DNA of 25,527 bases from CAYVNU01 sp964453265 (lineage in GTDB: Bacteria; Patescibacteriota; Doudnabacteria; UBA920), in assembly GCA_964453265.1 (NCBI GenBank), contig CAYVNU010000017.1:1-25527 (forward strand), in the 5' to 3' direction. Position numbers and translations under genes: made by a program. Each line of letters opens with the position of its first letter. The stretch's first letter is position 1. A model generated the notes under the pieces. That model searched no databases and was not told where the DNA came from. It saw only the letters and a program-made list of their open reading frames with translations. Shown one piece after another: positions 20,515 to 25,527 of this stretch.

Positions 20515-21213
20515 ATGCACCAATTTGAAATAGAAATTAAATCTTTACTGGGTTCAAAAGAACAGGCTGATTTGCTTATAAGCAAAATGAAAGCCGCTGA
20601 TGCCAATTTAGTTGAACTAGGCAGCCATAAACAACTAAACCACTATTTCACTGAAGTCCAGGGCAATTTACAAACGCTATTTGATAAAGTCAAAAGTTTT
20701 TTAAAAGAAGAAGACAAAGTTAAACTAGACGATTTGGCCAAAAAAGCCAAAGACTTTTCCGTACGCACGCGCGATGCTGACGGTAAAATTATTTTAGTAG
20801 TCAAAGCCAGCGTAGATGACACAACCAGCCAAAACGGTACGGCTCGCCTGGAATTTGAATCCAGGTTTGAAAAATTAAACGAAATTACCCAGCTCGACGA
20901 CCTGGTTTTGTCCGCGGGTTTTGAATATCAAGCCAAGTGGTCACGCGAAAGGCAAGAATTTGTTTACCATACCGGCAACAGGACTGTAAATGTCAGCTTA
21001 GACAAAAACGCCGGTTATGGCTACTTGTCGGAGTTTGAAGTGGTTGTGAGCGACCAAAACAAGGCCGATGAAGTTAAAGCTTTTATAAGAGAAACTATGA
21101 CTTCGTTAGGCATTAGCGAACTTTCGCAAGACCGCCTGGCCCGAATGTTTGACTACTACAATAAAAACTGGCGCGACTACTATGGAACTGATAATATTTT
21201 TGTTATAGAATGA
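20515..21213 (+). CDS. CYTH-domain protein (triphosphate tunnel family, class IV adenylate cyclase-like)
   Basis: A 232-residue protein with the CYTH hallmark ExExK at the N-terminus (E5-I-E7-I-K9), then basic and acidic strands lining the tunnel: VRTRDADGKIILVVKAS, ARLEFESRF, AKWSRERQEF and GYLSEFEVVV. CYTH enzymes bind a triphosphate with a metal and act as thiamine-triphosphatase, inorganic triphosphatase or CyaB-type cyclase; sequence alone does not decide which. It has its own promoter and opens the plus-strand dNTP block. It ends in TGA. A remnant of a second, related 3' end follows at 21230-21277. Confidence 0.85.
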   Translation: MHQFEIEIKSLLGSKEQADLLISKMKAADANLVELGSHKQLNHYFTEVQGNLQTLFDKVKSFLKEEDKVKLDDLAKKAKDFSVRTRDADGKIILVVKASVDDTTSQNGTARLEFESRFEKLNEITQLDDLVLSAGFEYQAKWSRERQEFVYHTGNRTVNVSLDKNAGYGYLSEFEVVVSDQNKADEVKAFIRETMTSLGISELSQDRLARMFDYYNKNWRDYYGTDNIFVIE

Positions 21214-21229
21214 GCGCTCTAAGCTTACC

Positions 21230-21277
21230 AAAGGGCGCGATTACTACGGCACAGAAAAAATATTTGAACTAGAATAA
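21230..21277 (+). pseudogene. Remnant of the 3' end of a second CYTH gene
   Basis: Right after the CYTH stop, another frame reads KGRDYYGTEKIFELE and TAA. The true C-terminus is NWRDYYGTDNIFVIE: 9 of 15 residues agree, and the bases are clearly related (GCGCGAYTACTAYGG in both). So a tail of a diverged paralogue survives without the rest of its gene, as after deletion or recombination between tandem copies. Confidence 0.8.
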
Positions 21278-21342
21278 TTTTAGATTTACCCGCTTAAGCC
21301 CAGTCTCTTATTTAATATCAAAAAAATTAAAACACTAAATTT

Positions 21343-22299
21343 ATGCAACACCCGGAACAACAATATTTAAATTTGCTGCAGGAAATATTAGATACCGGCG
21401 ACAGAAAAGTTGACCAAGGCACGGGCGATGCCTCTTACAGCGTGTTTGGCAAACAAATCCGCTTTGATTTAAACCAAGGCTTCCCGCTTTTAACCACCAA
21501 AAAGGTTTACTGGAAAGGCGTAGTGGAAGAATTGTTTTGGTTTATGTCCGGGCAAAGTAATGTCGCCTATCTTGTAAAAAAAGGCGTGCACATTTGGGAC
21601 GATTACCCTTACAAAATTTACAAAAAAAAATCTGAAGAAGGTAAACTTCCTGCATTAACTAAAGAAGAATTTATAGCCAAATTAACTGCTGATGAAGAAT
21701 TCGCAAAATTGCACGGCGAACTGCCGAGAATATACGGCGAACTCTGGCGCCGGTGGCCGACCCGCACCCCGGGCAGAACTATTGACCAGTTACGATGGGT
21801 CATAAACGAACTTACAGAAGACCCTAACGCGCATAACGCTATTGTTAATTCCTGGAATCCTGAATATTTGTACAAAATGGCAACCTACGAAGACGCCTGC
21901 CGTTTTCCAATTTGCCACAATATGTATCAAGTTAACATAATTAAAGAAAAAGTTTGTCTACAGCTTTACCAAAGAAGCGCGGACAGCTTTTTGGGCGTCC
22001 CTTTTAACATTGCCTCCTATGCCCTGCTTACCCACATAATCGCCAAAGCATTAAACCGCGAAGTCGGAGATTTTGTCCACACTTTTGGTGATGTTCACAT
22101 TTACGAAAATCATATTGAGCAAGTTAAAGAACAGTTAAAACGCCAGCCAAAGCCTTTACCACAAATAAAAATCAGTGAAAGTGTAAAAGATATAGATGAT
22201 TTTAAACCTGAGCACGTTGAATTAATCGGTTACGATCCGCATCCGGCCTTAAAGGCCGAGCTTTCCGTTTCCGGCGGTTTTATAGATAAAAAATCTTAA
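21343..22299 (+). CDS. thyA: Thymidylate synthase
   Basis: Converts dUMP to dTMP with methylene-tetrahydrofolate. The 318-residue protein has the folate/dUMP-binding GFPLLTTKKV (46-55), RIYGELWRRWPTR, the catalytic Cys191 in FPICHNMYQ, then QLYQRSADSFLGVPFN (207-222, Arg211, Asp214, Asn222) and the HTFGDVHIYENH motif. All active-site residues are present. An extra segment (about 90-125, Lys/Glu-rich) makes it longer than the E. coli enzyme (264) and similar to other classical ThyAs with a small-domain insertion. DHF made here is recycled by DHFR coded at 24174. NUDIX follows after one base, so this is the first gene of a tight operon; no convincing promoter was found in the 65 bases after the CYTH remnant. 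Confidence 0.97.
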   Translation: MQHPEQQYLNLLQEILDTGDRKVDQGTGDASYSVFGKQIRFDLNQGFPLLTTKKVYWKGVVEELFWFMSGQSNVAYLVKKGVHIWDDYPYKIYKKKSEEGKLPALTKEEFIAKLTADEEFAKLHGELPRIYGELWRRWPTRTPGRTIDQLRWVINELTEDPNAHNAIVNSWNPEYLYKMATYEDACRFPICHNMYQVNIIKEKVCLQLYQRSADSFLGVPFNIASYALLTHIIAKALNREVGDFVHTFGDVHIYENHIEQVKEQLKRQPKPLPQIKISESVKDIDDFKPEHVELIGYDPHPALKAELSVSGGFIDKKS

Positions 22300-22300
22300 T

Positions 22301-22744
22301 ATGATAGTTCCATCAGTCGGAATTTTAATTTTGCAAAAAGACCAGGTGCTGCTTGTCAGGCATGAGTCAGGTTCAGGCTATACTGACCACGTTTACGGCT
22401 TGCCTTCCGGCAGGCTAAAAAAGCCGGATGAAAAAGAAAATACCGCCGCAACTAGAGAACTTAAAGAAGAAACCGGCCTTGTAACCTCAGAAAATAATTT
22501 AATTGAGTTTCCCAATAATTATTACACTGCCAAATTACCCAACAGAAAAAACCCAAAAGAGCGGGAAATAGAATACGGCTGGAGGGTATTTTTATGTAAA
22601 AACTTTTCCGGCAAATTAACGCCGAGCAAAGAAACAACCCCGGAATGGGTTAATTTAAAGGAACTACCTGATAAATATTTGATTGTAAACGTGAAAAACG
22701 TCATCGAAGCCGGTATAAAATTTACACAGCAAAATAGCTTATGA
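22301..22744 (+). CDS. NUDIX hydrolase
   Basis: A 147-residue NUDIX pyrophosphatase. The box is nearly standard (GRLKKPDE, then AATRELKEETGL), but has six rather than five residues between the first Gly and Glu, a one-residue insertion in the loop. The REL-EE-G core is intact, so metal binding should be kept. The opening VPSVGILILQKDQVLLVRH and the later EYGWRVFLCKNF match MutT/ADP-ribose-type members. Its place between thyA and a HAD phosphatase suggests hydrolysis of a (deoxy)nucleoside triphosphate or damaged dNTP to the monophosphate. Stop and next start overlap as ATGA (22741-22744). Confidence 0.88.
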   Translation: MIVPSVGILILQKDQVLLVRHESGSGYTDHVYGLPSGRLKKPDEKENTAATRELKEETGLVTSENNLIEFPNNYYTAKLPNRKNPKEREIEYGWRVFLCKNFSGKLTPSKETTPEWVNLKELPDKYLIVNVKNVIEAGIKFTQQNSL

Positions 22745-23409
22745 TAAAACTTGTTGCATTTGATTGGAACGGAACTTTACTTTCCGATACCATAACCACA
22801 CTTAATTCCAGTAACAAAATTTTTAAGCTTTACGGCATTAAACCAATTTCTTTAAAAGCATTCCGGGAAACTTTTGCTATTCCAATAACCGATTACTACA
22901 AACATTGGACAAAAAAAGAAATTGATTTCATTGAATTAAGCAAAAAATATCATAAAATTTACGAAAAAGCAGCTTTAAAAACTAGAACCAGAGCAGGCAG
23001 CAAAGAAGTTTTGAAATTTTTAGGCAAAAAACACATTACCAGAATGATTTATAGCAACCATATTGCTCCGGAAATTACCAAGCAGTTAATTAGACTAAAC
23101 ATTCACGAATATTTTGACGAAATTTTAGCCCGCCCGGCTGGCGACCATTCAACAGCTTACAACAGAAGCAAAGACCAAAAACTCTTTGATTACGTTAAAC
23201 AAAAAAGACTCAAACCCAAAGAAGTTTTAACCATTGGCGACACTGAAGAAGAAATTGAAATCGGGAAAAAATTCGGCTACTACACAGTGGCTTTAACCGG
23301 CGGCTGGAATACAGAAAAAAGGTTAAAAAAACACAAGCCCGATTTTCTTATTCACAACATGAAAGATTTAATAAAAGTCATAAAAAAACTTAATGAAAAT
23401 TTACCTTAG
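22741..23409 (+). CDS. HAD-superfamily phosphatase
   Basis: A 222-residue HAD hydrolase with an inserted helical cap (about 15-85). Motif I is FDWNGT (Asp8 nucleophile; Asn10 replaces the second Asp, a known variant), motif II Ser105 in IYSN, the Lys of motif III near 147, and motif IV GDTEEE (166-171). It resembles the phosphoglycolate phosphatase/PPase-like group, which includes nucleotidases. The overlap with NUDIX (4 bases) and with the next gene (17 bases) implies translation together, so a nucleoside monophosphate is a fair guess for the substrate. Confidence 0.85.
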   Translation: MIKLVAFDWNGTLLSDTITTLNSSNKIFKLYGIKPISLKAFRETFAIPITDYYKHWTKKEIDFIELSKKYHKIYEKAALKTRTRAGSKEVLKFLGKKHITRMIYSNHIAPEITKQLIRLNIHEYFDEILARPAGDHSTAYNRSKDQKLFDYVKQKRLKPKEVLTIGDTEEEIEIGKKFGYYTVALTGGWNTEKRLKKHKPDFLIHNMKDLIKVIKKLNENLP

Positions 23410-23761
23410 CCACTCTACAAATTTTGATTTCAAAAACGAGCTTTATAAGCCTCTTAAAGAAGCTTTTAGTCATGTTGACTTTACTTTTCCTCACGAAAAT
23501 TCTGCCGAACCTTTTAACACCAAAGAACTTTTTATGTCCAAATCTTGCAATCTTGTAGTGGCAGATATTTCCTTACCTAGTACCGGCCAAGGTATTGAAC
23601 TTGGCTGGGCTAATTTGCTAAACATCCCAATAGTTTGCATTTATAAAAAAAATTCAAAATTTTCAAAATCTTTAAAAATAATCAGTAAAGATTTTATTGA
23701 ATATCAAGATTCCAATGATTTAATACATAAACTTCAAAACTATCTACATGTCTCAAATTAA
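23393..23761 (+). CDS. Nucleoside 2-deoxyribosyltransferase-fold protein, first of a tandem pair
   Basis: A 122-residue protein with the NDT pattern: KIYLSHS strand at the start (2-8), VVADISLPSTGQGIELGWA (55-73) with the invariant Asp58 and the nucleophile-position Glu69, then IPIVCIY. NDT-fold enzymes cleave or exchange the glycosidic bond of deoxynucleosides or dNMPs; TIR domains share a similar fold. The middle is shorter than in typical NDTs. The N-terminus overlaps HAD by 17 bases and the C-terminus the next NDT-fold gene by 14, so both are made together and may form a mixed oligomer, as NDT active sites are completed by a neighbour subunit. Confidence 0.75.
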   Translation: MKIYLSHSTNFDFKNELYKPLKEAFSHVDFTFPHENSAEPFNTKELFMSKSCNLVVADISLPSTGQGIELGWANLLNIPIVCIYKKNSKFSKSLKIISKDFIEYQDSNDLIHKLQNYLHVSN

Positions 23762-24143
23762 AATTTATTTAGCTCACTCTTTAACCCAAGCATCAGACGA
23801 GTTTAAAAATGACATGCAAAAACTGAAAAGGATTCTAAAATCCCAATATGAGATTATAGAGTTCTTAGGCTTAAACGCCGGCAATGCTAAAGATGTTTAT
23901 GAATACGACACCGGCTGCATAAAAAAATGCGACTGGCTGGTCGCGGAAATCAGTCATGCTTCTTTAGGAGTTGGTTTTGAAATAGCTACTGCTTTAAACA
24001 ACAATAAAAAAGTTTTTGCTTTTGCAAAGCCAGACATTAAAATTAGCAGAATGATTTTAGGCATTACCGATAAGAATTTTGCCTTTAGCACATATAGCAA
24101 CATTCAAGAAATAATAGATTTACTTAACAAGCAAAACGTTTAA
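23748..24143 (+). CDS. DNPH1/Rcl-like 2'-deoxynucleoside 5'-monophosphate N-glycosidase
   Basis: A 131-residue paralogue of the preceding gene. KIYLAHS (5-11), then CDWLVAEISHASLGVGFEIATAL (61-83) matches the Rcl/DNPH1 pattern ADVVVAEVTQPSLGVGYEL with the catalytic Glu78 and the phosphate-contacting SLG; a further ISRMILG block recalls the SAMIRGA segment of mammalian DNPH1. DNPH1 hydrolyses dNMPs, notably hydroxymethyl-dUMP, to base and deoxyribose 5-phosphate, so this gene would remove unwanted dNMPs made by NUDIX. The link to the human enzyme is by motif only. Confidence 0.75.
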   Translation: MSQIKIYLAHSLTQASDEFKNDMQKLKRILKSQYEIIEFLGLNAGNAKDVYEYDTGCIKKCDWLVAEISHASLGVGFEIATALNNNKKVFAFAKPDIKISRMILGITDKNFAFSTYSNIQEIIDLLNKQNV

Positions 24144-24173
24144 AAAAACTAAATTTCCTGATTAACTTATAAT

Positions 24174-24659
24174 ATGAACCAGCCAAAAATAAGCTTAATT
24201 GCCGCAGTGGCCAATAATTTAGCTATTGGTAAAAACAACCAATTGCTCTGGCATTTACCCGAAGATTTAAAGCGCTTTAAGGCTCTGACAAAAGGCCACG
24301 CTGTGGTTATGGGCAGCAAAACTTACGAAAGCCTCGGCCGTCCCCTGCCTGACCGCACTAATATTGTTATTGCCAAAGACCCGAATTATAAAGCAATGGG
24401 CTGCATTGTGGTAAACAGTTTAGATGAGGCAATAAAAAAAGCCGGCGAATATGAAAAAGAAGAAATTTTTATAATTGGTGGCGGTAGTATTTACGCTCAG
24501 TTTCTGCCTCTGGCAAACAAACTTTACATTACCAAGGTCAACAAAGATTTCGACGGAGATGTATTTTTTCCAAACTACGACGAGTTTACAAAAGTCATTT
24601 TTGAAAAACACGGCCAACACGAAGATTTAAAATACACATTTTTAGAGCTAGAAAAGTAA
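24174..24659 (+). CDS. folA: Dihydrofolate reductase
   Basis: A 161-residue DHFR, NADPH-dependent, recycling dihydrofolate from ThyA. ISLIAAVANNLAIGKNNQLLWHLPEDLKRFK has the acidic active-site residue Asp31 (D27 in E. coli); VVMGSKTYESLGRPLPDRTNIV and FIIGGGSIYAQFL (NADPH site) are standard. It follows the NDT-fold pair by 30 bases and ends at a palindromic terminator. A TATAAT touches the ATG (24168-24173), so a start of transcription from it would fall inside the gene; it is probably expressed from upstream. Confidence 0.97.
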   Translation: MNQPKISLIAAVANNLAIGKNNQLLWHLPEDLKRFKALTKGHAVVMGSKTYESLGRPLPDRTNIVIAKDPNYKAMGCIVVNSLDEAIKKAGEYEKEEIFIIGGGSIYAQFLPLANKLYITKVNKDFDGDVFFPNYDEFTKVIFEKHGQHEDLKYTFLELEK

Positions 24660-24660
24660 A

Positions 24661-24690
24661 AAATCCAGGCAATTGCCTGGATTTTTAAAA
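24661..24690 (+). terminator. Bidirectional terminator between folA and dcd
   Basis: A perfect 24-bp palindrome AAATCCAGGCAA/TTGCCTGGATTT (24661-24684), with further T and A runs, serves both converging genes. Confidence 0.93.
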
Positions 24691-24695
24691 AAAAT

Positions 24696-25235
24696 TTATT
24701 TTTCAGGTACGTAACCTTTTAAATTGTTTTTGGAATAACGGCCGGTTTGTCTATAATTTTGTTTGGGCGGACTGGAAAGTTTTGCAAATGTCAGCTGTGC
24801 AATAGGCATATTCGGGTGTAAAATAATTGGCACGTTATTTAAATTGCAAAGTTCCAAGGCGACATTTAAAAAGTGTCCGGGGTTTATTAAAGCCGCGGAA
24901 TTATGGACTAAAAGGCCAATGCGAGCCAAAGAACTTTTGCCGTTTACTTCAATTAAGTAATGGTCCGAACCGAAAAAATCTTTAGAATAGCCTAAAATAG
25001 AAACTCCCGGATGCAAAACAAAAACTTCGTTAGCTTTTAATTTTATTTCGCGGGTTTTCGGGTAAACTTTTTTAACCGGGTCAATAAAACTGGAAGAGTG
25101 AGCATCGTTAACAATAAACAAATTGCCTAAAAGGATATCGTAACTGGCCGGCTGCAGCCGCTTTACATCAAAAGGCTTTAAAATTATTTCACCTTTTTTT
25201 ACTGCTTTTTCTATATCTATATCGGAAAGGATCAT
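24696..25235 (-). CDS. dcd: dCTP deaminase
   Basis: A 179-residue trimeric dUTPase-fold enzyme making dUTP (or dUMP if bifunctional) from dCTP, the substrate line for ThyA. MILSDIDIEKAVKKGEI and LQPASYDILLGN begin the fold; GKSSLARIGL (99-108) holds the phosphate-binding Ser/Arg; HNSAALINPGHFLNVALELCN holds the catalytic Glu128. The C-terminal YRQTGRYS tail should close over the nucleotide. No separate dUTPase lies in the window, so a bifunctional DCD/DUT is conceivable but not shown. It points toward folA, sharing its terminator, and is preceded by an AT-rich repeat region. Confidence 0.93.
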   Translation of the reverse strand: MILSDIDIEKAVKKGEIILKPFDVKRLQPASYDILLGNLFIVNDAHSSSFIDPVKKVYPKTREIKLKANEVFVLHPGVSILGYSKDFFGSDHYLIEVNGKSSLARIGLLVHNSAALINPGHFLNVALELCNLNNVPIILHPNMPIAQLTFAKLSSPPKQNYRQTGRYSKNNLKGYVPEK

Positions 25236-25243
25236 GGTTTATG

Positions 25244-25318
25244 TATAACTAATAACAATTAATTATAACTAATAACTGTTATAAGTTAACAATTATTAAT
25301 TATTGGTTATTACTTATA
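25244..25318. repeat. AT-rich direct and inverted repeats upstream of dcd
   Basis: TATAACTAATAAC occurs at 25244-25256 and 25264-25276 (period 20). An inverted copy with one mismatch, GTTATTACTTATA, lies at 25306-25318. TATAAC/GTTATA (25264-25269, 25278-25283) also forms a small stem. It lies directly before the dcd start and could be an operator or replication-type palindrome. Confidence 0.65.
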
Positions 25319-25365
25319 ATACTATATTTCTCAATAAAAACAAAATAAGTCTGTGGATATTTAAT

Positions 25366-25394
25366 TTGACAAGTTTTTTGGGCGGGTATAAAAT
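25366..25394 (+). promoter_or_regulatory. Strong sigma-70-type promoter at the right end
   Basis: A perfect TTGACA (25366-25371) and TAAAAT (25389-25394) with exact 17-bp spacing. The expected start is near 25401, two or three bases before ATG 25404. Confidence 0.8.
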
Positions 25395-25403
25395 ACGCAC
25401 ATT

Positions 25404-25475
25404 ATGAATTTCCGCAAAAACAGCCTTATAATTAGCCTTATTATTACCCCTGCTTTAGGTGGAGTTTTAGGCTAA
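25404..25475 (+). CDS. 23-residue ORF between its own promoter and terminator
   Basis: MNFRKNSLIISLIITPALG plus GVLG, then TAA. It has a basic start and a hydrophobic run ending Ala-Leu-Gly-Gly, like a signal or anchor segment cut short. The strong promoter just before and the terminator 15 bases after make a complete small transcription unit. It could be a small membrane peptide, an attenuation leader for a gene beyond the window, or the start of a broken gene. Confidence 0.5.
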   Translation: MNFRKNSLIISLIITPALGGVLG

Positions 25476-25490
25476 GTAACATTACTTCCT

Positions 25491-25523
25491 AACCCTCTTG
25501 CCTAAACTGCAGGAGGGTTTTTT
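25491..25523 (+). terminator. Intrinsic terminator after the 23-residue ORF
   Basis: AACCCTCTTGC (25491-25501) pairs with GCAGGAGGGTT (25509-25519), an 11-bp stem with one G-T pair and a CTAAACT loop, then T to 25523. Confidence 0.88.
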
Positions 25524-25527
25524 AATT

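Noticed and set aside
24168..24173. TATAAT as promoter of folA
   Set aside because: It touches the ATG, so transcription would begin inside the gene, and no -35 box is seen.
25350..25360. DnaA box (TGTGGATAT) near the right end
   Set aside because: A single 8-of-9 match with no cluster of boxes, no dnaA or dnaN nearby; expected by chance.

Overview
The window is a gene-dense, AT-rich stretch of bacterial chromosome in the standard genetic code. TAA, TAG and TGA all end genes (gltX with TAG, the CYTH gene with TGA), and the release factor is an RF2 that reads UGA. Many traits point to the Candidate Phyla Radiation (Patescibacteria), probably near Parcubacteria: short intergenic gaps, few Shine-Dalgarno sites, a VirB2-like pilin segment fused to cell-wall enzymes, an RF2 gene with no programmed frameshift, and many small membrane proteins of unknown role. 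This placement is inference from gene content; no marker tree could be made.

Layout. Positions 1-5952 (+) hold the 3' part of a WecG/TagA glycosyltransferase fused to an RppH-like NUDIX domain, a four-helix membrane protein, gltX, an M23 peptidoglycan peptidase with a coiled coil, and a pilin/lytic transglycosylase/M15-type peptidase fusion. A 390-base, very AT-rich convergent gap (5953-6344) carries several inverted repeats. A cysteine desulfurase operon (-) follows, then a Trm11/TrmG10-type RNA methyltransferase and rpmA (+). From 9849 to 20381 nearly everything is on the minus strand: a SIMPL gene broken by an amber codon, pyrG carrying a 72-bp palindromic element in frame, a membrane-anchored protein, a DUF559 nuclease gene enclosed by structured inverted repeats, rplI, ftsX, ftsE, prfB, and a tmk-containing four-gene operon. 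A short plus-strand unit (about 17721-18156) interrupts this series. Positions 20515-24659 (+) hold a CYTH phosphatase-like gene with a remnant of a second copy, thyA, NUDIX, HAD, two nucleoside-deoxyribosyltransferase-fold genes and folA. The minus-strand dcd gene and a promoter/23-codon ORF/terminator unit end the window.

How the genes fit together. tmk, a P-loop kinase-like gene, thyA, folA and dcd form a thymidylate supply block. NUDIX, HAD and the two deoxyribosyltransferase-fold genes overlap one another and look like a nucleotide-sanitising or salvage cassette inserted in it. ftsE/ftsX and the coiled-coil M23 enzyme are likely partners in septal wall cleavage. prfB-ftsE-ftsX-rplI lie in a row on one strand.

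The most unusual items are two different palindromic repeat families. One is inserted in frame in CTP synthase, like the Rickettsia palindromic elements. The other forms long terminal inverted repeats, with a compensatory stem change, tightly around a DUF559 endonuclease gene, which suggests a minimal nuclease-repeat mobile unit. Several promoters also place the expected transcription start almost on the ATG, suggesting leaderless mRNAs.
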